DNA of 64,000 bases from Phocoena phocoena (lineage: Eukaryota > Chordata > Mammalia > Artiodactyla > Phocoenidae): positions 91,108,894 through 91,172,893 of the forward strand of contig NC_089228.1 of the NCBI RefSeq assembly GCF_963924675.1, in the 5' to 3' direction. Of this stretch, positions 36,750 to 49,339 are shown piece after piece. The position numbers and the translations under genes were made by a program. Positions within the stretch are counted from its first letter, which is position 1. Every line of letters begins with the position of its first letter. The notes under the pieces are model-generated. The model saw only the letters and a list, made by a program, of their open reading frames with translations. It was not told where the DNA came from and did no database searches.

Positions 36750-36839
36750 CTGTGTTCGGTTCCACATCACTGAGGCTCTCGAGTGGCCGAGCTTATTCCT
36801 ACACGGCCCTTTGTCATAATGTCTGAGGAAAATGTCATT
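36750..36839 (-). CDS. RNF144B: RNF144B coding exon, post-RING2 linker (residues 228-257)
   Basis: This 90-nt exon is in phase 0 on both sides, with a ttttcag acceptor and a gtacct donor. It encodes 30 residues in two readable parts, [16 protein letters not shown] and [14 protein letters not shown]. These match the conserved RNF144A/B segment between RING2 and the transmembrane helix. The exon is too short to stand out as an open frame; it was found by searching for the missing link between the RING2 exon and the last exon, and phase and sequence fit exactly. It finishes the RBR region (to about residue 244) and leads into the membrane anchor. No disruption is seen. Confidence 0.96.
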
Positions 36840-37099
36840 CTGAAAAGCAAAGAGAGGTTTCGGTAAACACGCACTTTTGAGTTGAGAAATGGATAGAACC
36901 CCATCAGATCACCTCACTGGAAGCAAAGGCTCTTTCTGGTGATATTAACGACAGCCTGTGGAAACTCCAAGCTGACAATCCTTAGACAGTATCTTAGTAA
37001 TTTTACAAATCATAGAGTGAAAACAGATGACAGTTCTTGAGACTCCATTGATTCTAAACAAGATTAATGACCAGACCAATTACCTTTGAAAGGTAGCTC

Positions 37100-37800
37100 T
37101 AGCAGAGGTGCAGTATGGAATGAGAGGACCACGAATGAGGCAGCTAAAAGGCTTCGTAGTCAATCAGCTGAGATAAAATGCCAGTGGCTGAGATGGAGAA
37201 GAGGTAAATACAGCCATGAAGAATTAAGAAGGTAACTAACTAGATGGGGAAACAGGGAGAAGAAATCACAGATGAGGGAGAAGCACTGCATAGAAGGCTT
37301 TGTTGAGGGAAGTGACAACATAGAGATGCATTTTATTGGCAGTTTGGACGTGTTGAACTTGAGAGATACTTGAGACATTTAAGCACTACTGTTCAAAAGA
37401 CAGCTGATTACATCGATCTGGATTTTGGGAAAAAGACTTGGGAAGCAACGTCCTTGGGCTGAAGAAACCACAGAAGTAGATGAGATTACCCAGACAGAGG
37501 GTGCAGACTGAGAAGTGAAGAGGTTATTGAACACAAACATTTAAGAGAGGGCCAAGGAAAAACCTGGAAAGGAAACTGAGCAGTGGCCAGAAACAAAGAC
37601 AGGAAATCAGAAGAGATGGTATCACTGGAGCAGAGGTGGTTGAGATGTGAAAGGCAGCGGAGAATCCAGGTAAGATGAGGAATAAAGTATCCACTGGATT
37701 TTACCCAAAAGGAATCTCTCACGGTCTTGGAAGAATGCAGTCAGGGTGTGTCTAGGTGGCAATCTGAGCCACTGCAGTGACTGGAGTGTCAATGGCTAGA
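37100..37800 (-). mobile_element. Probable ancient LINE remnant (L2-like)
   Basis: Purine-rich text such as gagagatacttgagacattt, atgagattacccagacagag and tccaggtaagatgaggaata resembles an old mammalian repeat in reverse orientation. The family is not certain. Confidence 0.35.
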
Positions 37801-39155
37801 GGCGATTATGCTTATTTGAGTCTTGGCTTCTAAAGGAAGGAGAGAAATAGAATGGCAGTAAGGAAAAGATGTAGGCTTGAGAAAAGTGTTACTCGTTTTG
37901 AAATGGGATACAGTTAAATGTAGGTTCGAGAGTAGAGAATGGAAGCTGAAGTCACAGGAGAGAGAAGATATAAATGAAGGGGACAAGCCTCTGAGGTTCC
38001 CAAAGCAGAGGACGAGGACTCTCTCATCCTCTGAAACAGCAGAGATGAGAATCAAGGCAGAAACAAACCCAACTCCCCACAGCAAAACTCAAAATCACTC
38101 TTTTTGGTGTCTGTCTCAGGCTTGGCTTTTGGATAACCACCCTTCTCCTAGACCCATGCTCTAAAACTTTCCTATAAACAAAGATCAACCCCACCATCTG
38201 ACGTGGAACACTTGTCTACAGGAAAACATCATTATCCACAAGCCAATGCCCCCTGGCTAAAACTGAGAAAAATGAAACCTCAAAACACAATGACCAGAAG
38301 AAGATGCTGTGTATCTAGCAATTTCACATCTGTAGCGTTTTACTCGCGTACCAGAACAGCACAAGTGACGGAACACTGTGTTCTTTGCAACACCATACCC
38401 AAAACATATTTCAGCCAAAGGAAGGAGTGATCTGGCACACATATTTATTCCCTTACTCTCTTGCCTCCTAAAGAGAACCTCATGCGCTCAGCCTCCTAGT
38501 GGATATGAATCCAATTACTGTTTTGGTTAAACCTGAAGGAAATCAGAAAAGATTTCTTTCATTTATAAAGCATGAGGGGTGTACAATCGTGAGTCACACC
38601 CTCATCCAGGGTATCGTTCATCTGGAATTAGGAGAGGTCTCAAATATCAAACATAATTGTAATTCAAAGGGTTATAATAAATAGGATTTTTTCTAAAGAA
38701 TGAAAACATGTCTTTCAATCTGACCTGCTGGGCTTCTAGAGTCTAAAATGTCAACTTTCTCCTCCCCAGTGCATACCTCTTCCTGAAATCCTGACATCAA
38801 GCTGATTAAGATTCTTACTCATAGATGTCAGCCTAAACAACTTATCTAATTTTCAGTTAAAAATCAGACATGTGGTGGCCAGCATGCATGCCATGTTAAC
38901 TGCACTCACTCAGTGAGTGTGTATAATACTAAAGCACTACACAAATGGCCTATGAAATTAAAGCAAACTAAGCAATTAAAATGAAAAGTTGAGAAAAGAA
39001 CGGCCACCCATCCAACCATGGCTGAGGGCTTACACCGATATGAACACATCTTATGGGTCCAAATTGCCAAAATAGGGAATATCTGTAAGCAACTTATGCC
39101 GCCCCAAACTGTAAAACGCTAGAACTGAAAAAACTCTCTCCAATCCTTCACGTCA

Positions 39156-39161
<6 letters not shown>

Positions 39162-39199
<38 letters not shown>

Positions 39200-39390
39200 C
39201 GTTACGCGGGCCTCTCACTGTTGTGGCCTCTCCCGTTGCGGAGGACAGGCTCCGGACGCGCAGGCTCAGCGGCCATGGCTCACGGGCCCAGCCGCTCCGC
39301 GGCATGTGGGATCTTCCCAGACCGGGGCACGAACCCGTGTCCCCTGCATCGGCAGGCGGACTCTCAACCACTGCGCCACCAGGGAAGCCC
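39162..39390 (-). mobile_element. CHR SINE, short form, sense to RNF144B
   Basis: An uninterrupted T-run at 39158-39196 is followed by a near-consensus body. Perfect 13-bp TSD cacgtcacctttt at 39149-39161 and 39391-39403. The long pure tail suggests recent insertion. Confidence 0.96.
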
Positions 39391-39651
39391 CACGTCACCT
39401 TTTAACTGTGAGGTTACCATTAGCCTCAGCACTGGACTGAACGGAGCTGCACCTGAACTTGAGAAGACACACTTCATGAATGGCGGGGGCAAAGAATTAG
39501 ACGAGACCCCTTTATGTGGGAAGGGAACTCTGAGAAAGCAGTAACTAATGATCCTGCTTTCATGCCAATGAATGAGATAGTAATTAAGAGATACCATTTA
39601 TTTGAATGGCTTTTTTCCTTAAATTCAAAAAGAAAGAAAACAATCTAATCG

Positions 39652-40165
39652 TGGTAGGCAGAATAACTGCTCCTTTAGAGATGCCAATGGCCTATTCCCC
39701 ATAACTTGTGAATATGTTACCTTACATGGCAGAAGGGATTTTGCAAGTGTGGTTAAAGACCCTGAGATGGGGGAGATTATCCTGCATTATCCAGACAGAC
39801 CCAACCTAATCACACGGATCCTTAAAGGCAGACAAGTTTTCCCAGCTTGTCGGAGGGAATCACTCTAGAAGTTAAGACCATGGAAGAAGGGTCAGAGAGA
39901 TGTGATGATGCTGCCTTTGAAGATGGAAAAAGGAGCCATAAGCCAAGGAATGCAGGCAGCCTCTAGAAGCTAAAATAGGCAAAGAAATGGATCCTCTCCT
40001 AGAGCCACCAGAAAGAACGCAGTCCTGAGGACACCTTGATTTTAATCCAGTGAGATCCATATCAGACTTCCAATGGACAGAACTAATGATAGTAAATTTG
40101 TGTTGCTTTAAGCCACAAGTCTGTGGTAGTTGGTTACCAAAGCAATATAAAACCACTACACTAAT
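39652..40165 (+). mobile_element. MaLR-like LTR, antisense to RNF144B
   Basis: ggcagaataactgctccttt, gtgaatatgttaccttacat, gagattatcctgcattatcc, ggaatgcaggcagcctctag and gtgttgctttaagccacaag. About 510 bp, full-length type. Confidence 0.8.
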
Positions 40166-40417
40166 AGTCCTTTACATAATAAAATGAGACCATGCCCCCA
40201 AAGCAGGAAATGTCCCTAAAACAAAAGCTTGCCTTTAAAGTTAAGGCGACACACCTAAGGTAATCAAAGAAAGGTATCTAAAGTAGCAGGCTCAGGGTGT
40301 CTCATTAAGAAAAATAAATTTCTTTGGCGAACAAGAACAGCCCATCAGATACTGGCTGTCGCACAGATACAGGATAGAGAAGGACCACACGGGGAGACTC
40401 TTCCAGGTGGAACTCAC

Positions 40418-40562
40418 GTCCAAGTTCTGGAGGCAGTACCAGCAAAACGTGTGCTTGCAGTTCTTACACATCATCTGAGCACAGCCTTCGTTGCGTTCAA
40501 TATAAACCCGGCACACTGGGCATTGCTTAATGGGGGCTTCTGCCTCCGTCACGAAGAGGGCC
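40418..40562 (-). CDS. RNF144B: RNF144B coding exon, catalytic RING2 (residues ~179-227)
   Basis: This 145-nt exon has a tttctag acceptor and a gtgagt donor. After one base completing residue 179, it encodes 48 residues from [13 protein letters not shown] to WYCLQNLD. It contains the full RING2 (Rcat) pattern: CPVC at 193-196, the NEGC motif with the predicted catalytic cysteine at 206, then CKNC and CWYC. In RBR ligases this cysteine accepts ubiquitin from the E2 as a thioester before passing it to the substrate; the equivalent residue in the paralogue RNF144A is Cys198. Known RNF144B substrates include p21 (CDKN1A), BAX and p63 isoforms, and the gene is a p53 target; none of this can be read from the window itself. 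All the RING2 residues are intact, so the enzyme should be active. The open frame runs on past the donor, but those residues are intronic. Confidence 0.98.
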
Positions 40563-41047
40563 CTAGAAACAAAATGAATGAGAAATTATAGGGGAGGGAT
40601 GGAGAATGCTGCCTGGTTTTTTAAAAAGCAAGGACCGCAAGGTGTGCACTAACCAGAGCTATGGGAAAAGTGGGCTGAATATAATTAATTAATCAGCTAA
40701 ATATGCTCTTCTAGACTCAACTTTATGGTCATCAACTGAATTCCCAGGGCTCCTATTGGGTAGGGAGTGAACTCTCTTCTATCTGTGCTTGATTCCCCAT
40801 CCCAGGAGAAGGGTGCGGGTAACAGTAGGAGAGATGCGGATTATTTGTTGTTCAGTTAACTCAAAACAAAGAAGAACCTTAATTTATTTATCTTTGGCTT
40901 TGAGTGAATTACATAATTGTATTTTCCACAGCTGATTGAATTCATTGTTTTGCCAAATTAGTCTTTCATTCTCTGAGCACACCCTGTCTGAATAAAAAGT
41001 ACAAGAAGCCTGCCATACAGTGGAAAAAACAGCTCAGGATCGAACCC

Positions 41048-41074
41048 GGGGGGTGGGGGTGGGTGGGGGGGGGT
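41048..41074 (+). repeat. G-rich tract, possible G-quadruplex
   Basis: Runs of six, five, three and nine G separated by single T. On the plus strand, so the RNF144B transcript would be C-rich here. Confidence 0.85.
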
Positions 41075-41369
41075 AGAGATCATCTATCTAATGATCTGTG
41101 CAAATAAACAAACAGAGGGGATTGGAGGGAGTCAATCATCAGTTCTTTCAAATAAATGCCCAATATCATTGAAAAGACCTGCTCCAAACAAACGAATAGG
41201 CCAGCAAGGCTCACAGGCTCAAGGGGCATAGAAAATAAGTAGAACAAGCTGAGGTGGAGGGAGGCCTGGGTGAGCCAGAGCGCTGAGTTGCATTTTAGCT
41301 ACTGTTCATCAAAACCACCACCCAGCACGTGGAAACATCAGTTTCACAAAGTGTGCTCAAACCTATGAC

Positions 41370-41550
41370 TGGATTTGGCGCTCCTAGTAACCCTACACAG
41401 CAGGGGGACAGCCACTGTTTTCATTCCTCTCCTTTTTTTTTTTCAAATAGAGAAATGACTCATAGAGGCTGAATGACTTGCATGAAGTCACAGATACCAA
41501 GTGACAATGTCAGAACTCAATCCATCTCTCCTCTAGGATCTTTACATTGT
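41370..41550 (+). mobile_element. MIR SINE fragment
   Basis: ctcatagaggctgaatgact, then tgcatgaagtcacagatacc match the MIR core. Confidence 0.65.
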
Positions 41551-42491
41551 CCTGTGATTCCCCGGGGACCTTGCTGCGTGGCAGTGACAATGTAGCAGGT
41601 ACCGGCTAAGCAGGCACATGCCTGCCACGTGTGTTAGCTCTTTTTCTCCTCTTGATGTGTTTGGTCTGCACTTCAAGCACAGCCTCACAGCCAGGTAGCA
41701 TTTCTGTTCCTGGAGAATGGCTCTCCACACTCCGAGGGTGCTGGGTGATTAAGCCAGCTGGACGGTAACACTGCTATTGACCTTGCTGATGCAAAACAGC
41801 CATAGCCTCAAGCAAAGCAAGGGATCAAACACAAAGGTCTCTCACTCTAGGCCCTGCTGCTGCCATAAAAACCCTCTGTCCTAGAAGGTACAGAGTGCGT
41901 TGCTTCTCATCATAACAAAATCTCAACTTCAGCACTGTTTTTTTTCAGAGCACAACGTACTGAAAGATAAGCTCTCTTTCTCTAGTACGCACGAATTTTA
42001 GCAGCGTACTACACTGAACGGCTGTTGTTTCTACTGCTGTGTTCCTTTTGATATGACTGGCACACCTCACAAGCTGGCAAGTGAGTCAGGGAAGAAAATC
42101 ATTTCTGCACCTCTTCACAAGCAGGAAGAATGAGGTGTATCAATTGTAGGCGGTCACGGTACCTAAGCAAACGGCTGTGGACAAAAGTCATGGCTTCCTA
42201 CGGAGAACCAAGGGACCACATGCCTCCTACCTAAAAAGAAATCAAAACTCATATAGACTCTAACGTCAGCCGTATCTGGAAGATTCTCTGGGGGTAAATA
42301 ACTAAAATCCCTTTAGACATGCTTATTTGGTTACTCTTTGTTAATAACTTACCAATTCTGAGACACTTCTCAGGAAACCTCTGCAGGGAAATAACTTACC
42401 TTGAAATCTCATCACAATATAACTCCTTCTCCAAGCAACATATTTCTAAGAACACTAGCGAATAATCCCAAGACGAAGTTTCCTTTCTTAC

Positions 42492-42696
42492 CCGTGCTCT
42501 GTTGGCAGGACGCTAGGCTGACTGTCTCTGCAGGAGACCTCTGCATGCCAAGCATCCTTGCAGCAGGAGCAGAACTTCAGGTGGCAAGAAGGGCACTCCA
42601 CGAGCACGGGCTGTCCTGGCTCACTTGATGTGACGGGGCATACCGTCTGACAGTCTGCGACAGGACACCACGTTCTGTAGGGGTCCAGGTGAACTT
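42492..42696 (-). CDS. RNF144B: RNF144B coding exon, IBR zinc-binding domain (residues ~111-179)
   Basis: This 205-nt exon begins after a tttag acceptor and ends at a gtaaga donor. It completes Glu111, encodes 67 further residues ([15 protein letters not shown] to VLPTEH), and leaves two bases (GG) for the next codon. It supplies the IBR (in-between-RING) domain, with Cys at about 121, 126, 130, 145, 148, 153, 155, 156 and 166 and His at 161. In RBR ligases the IBR is a zinc-binding module that positions the E2-ubiquitin conjugate relative to RING2. The Cys/His pattern is complete and there is no frameshift or stop. The codon across the junction with the next exon is GGG (Gly); I recall Arg at this place in human. 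Phase fits on both sides. Confidence 0.97.
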
Positions 42697-45289
42697 CTAA
42701 AGCGTAAAGAAAGAAAATGTGGTGGTCTATCTATCTTTCATTCAAGCTTGAGGCTTTGCTTTCTCTCCTACATTTATTCTTTTATAGGTCGACACTTATG
42801 GAAGCTTAGTACAGCCAATGGCAATGATTTCTACTACTGGTCTTCACAGTGGATCCAGACCTACAAGGTCACCCAGCCCTGCCACACTTCCCCAAAGTAC
42901 GTACTCATGGAATAGGCCACCATTGCCCTTATGAACAGATAAGGAGGCTTCTTACTAACCAAAATGCACAACTCTTGGAATATTTCTCACCTTTCAGCAT
43001 TCGAAATAGGCAAAAAGCCCAAGTCCCTTCTACAATTATTCTGGATACCATCTTGGAGAAAAATTAGACATGAAGAACCAACGAAAACAAAAGAAAAAAA
43101 GTCCACAAAAGATTTTGTCCTTTCAGGCACTGATAAACAGGTAGTGAGGTTTCTTCTGTTGTTTAGAGAGAAATTAAAGAAGAAGAATCAAATAGTTTTA
43201 GGACCAAACAGTGTCTGGTGTGGTTCAGCCAAGAAGTCGGATTAGCTGTCAATTTGGATATTCTGTTGCCCTGCCAATGTGCTAGTGAGGGACGATTTGT
43301 AAAAGACCCACATGCTCTAAAAACAAAAGGTAGGGACCTTCACAGGCCATAAAATGATCATACACCACACTGGCTAGATCCATGTGGCATGCAGAAAAGA
43401 AGATACGGTTTGGGAGATGTGCAACTGTCTTTCTATGCGAGTGTTTACAAATCTTGTTCAGTTTTCCATTTTCTAGTCAATAACAGACTCCATATTCTCG
43501 TCATATAACATAACTTTTAGTGGAAAGTATCATGTGGAAAATGATGTTATTTAAGAGGTAGAGTAGCCCTTTTTTCCCTGAACCAACGTATTTTGCCAAT
43601 TTTGAACTGATGAGATTCTACTTTCAAATCTCTTAAGGCTTGCGATTCTTGGAAATTTCCATGCAAAAAGCAAAAAATAAAAACCCCAAAGAATGGTGCA
43701 AAAACAAAATGAAGGTATTAAGTATGAGCTTAATTTTAAAGGTAATAATTTTACAAATTCAGTACCGGGGGGGAAAAAAAGTCTGAAATCTTCCAGGAAA
43801 CACTGTCTCCAATAATGTTTCATCTAGAAAATGCAACAATTGGACCTATGCTTATTATAGGTTTTCATTCAAAAAGAGCATCCTTAAACCTATTTTCTTA
43901 TCTAATAATTCTGGAGGGCAGGAATTAGAGAATGATGGGCCAAATATAATCAGAAAAGGGAAGCTTATGATTCACAGGTCCTCAGACTCCGAGAGATGAA
44001 CCCCTCTAAGATACCCAAAATTTTGGGACAGGATGATTAAAATGTTAAGGAGACACTGACACACATATGCTTCAAGACCTTGACCTTTGACTTCCACACC
44101 ATTTATGTTTTCTCCCGAACTCTTTAAACTGCTTTGCAAATACTAAGCCCAAAGAAATGAAGTCTGGCATGTAACTTAGCACTAAGGATTCCCACCTTAA
44201 ATATCTACTTGCCATTCTAAATCACAGGTCTTCTAAAAGTTTGATGATAATGGAGGGAAAGGAAAGGAAAATTAAGAGATATTATAAAATTTATAGCATC
44301 CCTACCGATCACCTTAAAAAGATTCAAGTATGCAACCTGTCTTCATAGCTCTAATCAATTAAAATTATTTGGTGGATGTTCTGACTTGTTTCTACCCCCT
44401 TATTGTTTCAGGTATCTGGGTGGCACAATAGAAACAGAAACAATAAATAGGGGAGCAATGAAAGATTCTGATGAACTCCCATTAACAAAAGGGCCTTAGT
44501 ATGCAGTGCAGCTATGACACACAGTCCAATGCAAACGCTAGGGAAGAGTCGGAGACACAGAAAACAGAGATCGTCTGTAGTTTTCTCCACTATGACAGTA
44601 CATAAGTGACAATGAAAAGGAGTGTGGAAGGAGAGGCAGAAGCGAGACATTACAGGCTTCTACTCATTTCTTTCATTAGAAGTCTTGTTCTGTAGGAATA
44701 ACCTATAGAGCTTAACAAACACCAAAAGTGGAGTTTCTAGGAGGTGGATGTGAGTCAATTCAGAAATGAAATTGGCTACTCCAGCCAATTCTAGTGTTAT
44801 CTACTCAATATCTATCCTTACCCCTGTCAACCCTCCTTGCTGAGAACTCTTATCTATCTCTATAGAGGTGGAATATGCCAGAGACTTGCTTTCTCCGCCT
44901 TCCCTGCAGCTAAGGCTTGGGTATGTGACACGAGTCCTGCCAACAGGAGGTCCACCAAGGGGCTGCTGGGACAAGATCTCTTCCCTGATACAGGGGGAAG
45001 AATCGTCCTTTGGTCTTTCTGCCTTTGAACACAGCCGTTCAAAGCTGACTGAAAGGCTACTTTCAGTCTGGCATATGAACAACAGACTAAAACTAATTTT
45101 GGAACTAAGCTGTCCCCTGGAAAATCATTTACTTTTTATAACATTGAAATATATTCAAATTTCCCCTTTGTTTCACCTTCTTTTCCAAATATACAGTTCT
45201 CATTCTGTGCTTTTCCTTCCCCCTAAAAACCCCCTCTCTTCTCTACCAAGTCGTAGCCTATCCATTCCTAAAGGACCTACTTTCACGTG

Positions 45290-45470
45290 CTTGTCTTAAT
45301 TTTTGGAGTCACAGAACATGCATCTTGTTCACTGCTGTTCTCTATTCATTTCGTAAAGATGGTCTTTCTCTCTTCAGACTGTAGGCAAGAGCTATTTCTT
45401 ACTCTATTTGTGTGCTCCAATATACCTGACACAGTGATGGGATGTTACCTATTGATATAAAGTAGTAATT
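45290..45470 (+). mobile_element. L2 LINE 3' fragment
   Basis: ttcagactgtaggcaagagc, then tatttcttac, and caatatacctgacacagtga match the L2 3' end pattern. Confidence 0.6.
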
Positions 45471-48400
45471 CCTGGGTTTTTCAAAAGCATAGACAGACTG
45501 CTCTGCAAATAACTGATTTATAATACATACAGTAATAATACCATCTTGAACTGCCTTGCACCAAAATTCCCTTCTGGGACTCTCATCAATAGATGTGCAC
45601 ATTAAAGTCATCCAATATCAGTCCTGGTGTTGAAAGTACGTCATGATCTATATTAGACCACAGATCTCCACCCACCTCAATCAGGGCTCTCTACATCTGA
45701 AAAGATGTCAACTTGGCAAAACATGGACTTTTACATATAGCACTTTCAAAACTAAACCTCTTTTAGGAAGTGTCACTTACAAGGGCAATGATGAAAAATG
45801 TTTCTAACATTAAAATGAATAAGTACCCCTTCTAGAATCCTACTTTCTCTCTATACCTAACATTCATTCACTTCCTATCTCATCTTAATCATTGGGTGAG
45901 CGATCCACATTCTCTGATTCCCATTCCTATCCCCTCATACCCTCCTTAAGTCTTTAAAACAAAGTTTTTACTCCCAACACATTAAATAAACTGTTCTCTG
46001 AAAGGTACAACTGACATCCCTCTAGTCACATCCAACAAATGTTTCTCAATCCATCTTTTATCTGACACTCTTCTTGTAACTCTATCTAAGGCACTGGCCT
46101 CTCTGTTTTCTTCCCACAATCTTCCTTTCCCCTTTATCATTAATACCGCTTCCTTTGCTCCAACGATGGATGGTATCTAAGACTTAGTCCTAGATTTTAC
46201 TTATTTATAGAGCTCACGCCATGACTAAGCCTCAACTCTCATTTTAATTTGGACTATTCCAAATTTCTTCCTCAGGTCTGACCTCTTGTGATGATAAGAC
46301 TGAAAATTAGACAAATGTCTATTATTCATTGTTCATTCAACAAATGATCAATTTCAGCTACTTACTGGACACCCTGTGTATAGAGGCTTTGCTCCTGAGA
46401 AATCTCACAGTATGAGAAGGGAAAGAGATGTTTAAATACAACGTAAAAAGTATTAATAATAAGCTATGTAATAACTGACAAAACATCTCACAAGATAACA
46501 AAAATAAAACTATTAACAAATATCTGTGAACAGATCTTAGGGGATGGAAGTAAGAAAGTTTTTAAAATACAGAAACATTCTTATATACAGAACGTTTTTT
46601 ATGCTTTTTTGTCCAAGTATCCACAATTAAAGTTTCCCCTTTTAATCAGCTCTAAAATCAGAAGGTAAAACTAGTCCCTCCTAATCACAGTACAAAGCAG
46701 GTGACACATGCTGAGATGAAACACAACGAGATTAAGTTAGAAAGAGCTAAAGCATCACATAAACACAGATTAAAAAAAAAAAAAGAAATCCCTGGAATAG
46801 CAATTCTGTAGGCAGCCAGAGTTTACAAGGTGTAAAAGTGAAAGAAGAGTCTCCTTCCAGATATTAGAATAAAGCTTCTGCACTTAGAGGAAACACTGAG
46901 CAAGGATACTGGCAGTCACCTCCAGAAGTGGGTTCTTGCCAGTTCACAAGAACCCACTGCATCTCTTTCCAACTCCATGTTCAGCGACATCACATTGGCT
47001 GCTGGAAATCAGCCACAGTGGAAGTATTTACACCACAGAAATTGGTAAGCACTATAAATCAAAGCCTTCCCCACCCCCCTAAAATCTGTTTACAATACAT
47101 CATTGAAAGCAAGCCAAACTGAGAGTGAACACATAAATATATAAAACCAACTCCAGCACAGACAAGTATGGAGCACCGGGTGGGAACGTGAAGGACAGAA
47201 CTCACACAGCACAAAAAGAAGTCAATACTATAATAGAAGGGATGGTTCTTTCAAACAGATTTGCTGATCAACTCTTCCCACTTCCTGAACATCCTATATA
47301 CAGACAGGTATTTATCCCGGAAGTCACATTCACAAATGTCTACATCTTCTTCTAAAGAGTACTTAGTATTTGGTTATATATTCTAGTTTTACTATTCATT
47401 AACTGCTTCTTGCATATCTGTCTGGGTTCTTCAACTCCAGGGAGAGCTACCCTAGAGGACAGGCTTAGGTTCCACTTAGAAACACAGCACATCACAAGGA
47501 AGTGTTTCTGGGTCTCCCTAGCAGGCTGCCAAGCCCCCCTCACTAGGCCAATCAGTACCATCAGATGGGATGCATTAACTATATTCCCCTCCATCCCAGG
47601 GGATCAAAAAATTTCCTTTTATAAATGCAGGGGGCTCCGGGAGAAAAGGAACACCAGATATCTACTAATTTAAACCAATGACTTCTCTCAAACGGGGCCC
47701 CCTTCTCCCATCAGCCTCCCTTTTAAATAATTTCAATAAAAAGAAAGTCCTGCTAGTTAGAATCACATGATTAAAGCCTGGAGAAATGTCTATCCATACA
47801 GGAGGTACCCACAGTAGCAATACAATATCTTTTGTTTATGGAATGTTTGTTTTGGGGCACAGATTTTTTTTTTTTTTTTACACAGGTACTTGAGTGTGTC
47901 CTACAACTTTTAAATACTGCTCTGCTTATGTAAAAGATATTTGCCAAAAAAGGTGTGTCATTATTGCCTTCTTGATAAACCATTAAAGGCAGAGTAAATG
48001 ACTATCCTGGTGGGTAGGAGGGTAGGGGATGGGGTGGGGGCAATCTAGCCAAATTCATTAAAGTCCTCTCAGTTTATATTTCTATGTTAAAGTAAGGAGC
48101 AAACTAAGTTAGCAAGGAGTTAGGGAATGAGTATTCAACGGAGTAGTGACTCAATTTCTCTTACTGGATGTACAGACGGGACCGCAGAGATTTCTCCCTT
48201 ATAGTCAAACAGCCACACGCTGCAGAAATTCATGATGGACATTTCTGAATGAGAAGGAAAGGTACATTGGTGTTTCTGGGCCTGAAGACACGAAGAATAC
48301 TTAATGTGTTTTTCTCTCTGCCTTCTCTATTTTTGATTCATGACAGAGACGGCTCAGCTCAAATGCATACTTTCTACTCTTTCAACTGGGTGACTACAGT

Positions 48401-48719
48401 ATTAATTTGGTTAGAATTGGGAAAGATAAGCCTTTGGGACAATTAACATTTGTAAGAACCAGATGATACTGAGCAAACATCACTTCTGTTTTTGAGGGTT
48501 TTTTATAGCTGTGCAATTTTAAAAATCACATTTAAGTCTATAAGTGAGAACCGTGAATACGTAGCCAACCTACACATGGCTTTGGGTCTGAAAGATTTCC
48601 AACTTTTATCCAAATAATGCAAAAGAAGGGATTTACACATGTAATAAGGCAGTCCAGTCTTACACGGAGCTAAGTAAGCAGAGGGGAGCATCACAGGAAA
48701 CAATCTGGGGATAGTCGTC

Positions 48720-49060
48720 AAGGGTCTGGTCGCAGATGATGATAAGGCCTAAACGTGGTGAGAAGCCGTTGGAGGAGAAGGCCATTTTGATCAGGGGAGT
48801 GCTGTGATATGACTTCCACTTTTAGAAGATTATTCTGGCTACTGTAGGAAAAATAGTTGGTAACAGAACGAAGTGGCAGCACAGAGATCTAGTAAGAGGC
48901 TATTGCAGTTACCTAACCCAAGATGATACGTCTAATCCAAGATGATATACGTTAGAAGTGGAAGTACTAAAAATGTGGAGCATAGTCTGAAGGTGAAACT
49001 GTCAAGATTTCCTGGTAGAGATGCAGTTGGATGTAGTCACCCAGCTGACAACTACTGACC
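48720..49060 (-). mobile_element. L2 LINE fragment, reverse
   Basis: gaagattattctggctactg, taagaggctattgcagttac and gtttcctggtagag-type text match the reverse of the L2 segment containing 'attgcaatagcctcctaact'. Diverged. Confidence 0.6.
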
Positions 49061-49130
49061 TAGACATGTACCTGGAACATAGCATTCATTGAGTAAATGA
49101 GTGAAGCAACGTAAGAAATAGTATCTGTAG

Positions 49131-49339
49131 GGCTTCCCTGGTGGTGCAGCGGTTGAGAGTCCGCCTGCCGATGCAGCGGACGCGGGTTCGTGCCCCGGTC
49201 CGGGAAGATCCCACATGCCGCGGAGCGACTGGGCCCATGAGCCATGGCCGCTGAGCCTGCGCGTCCGGAGCCTGTGCTCAGCAACGGGAGAGGCCACAAC
49301 AGTGAGAGGCCCGCCTACCGCAAAACAAAACAAAACAAA
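49131..49339 (+). mobile_element. CHR SINE, short form, antisense to RNF144B
   Basis: Full short form with a (CAAAA)n tail. TSD agtatctgtag at 49120-49130 and 49340-49350. Confidence 0.95.

Larger units (their letters stand above)
36840..40417 (-). other. RNF144B: RNF144B intron between RING2 and linker exons (3,578 bp)
   Basis: Donor gtgagt, acceptor ttttcag. Contents: probable ancient L2-like sequence (about 37100-37800), a short-form CHR SINE with a 39-base poly-T (39162-39390) and a MaLR-like LTR (39652-40165). Nothing is recognised in 37800-39148. Confidence 0.9.
40563..42491 (-). other. RNF144B: RNF144B intron between IBR and RING2 exons (1,929 bp)
   Basis: Donor gtaaga, acceptor tttctag. 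It holds a long G-run on the plus strand (41048-41074) and a MIR-like fragment (about 41370-41550). The remainder is unique sequence without a recognised feature. Confidence 0.9.
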
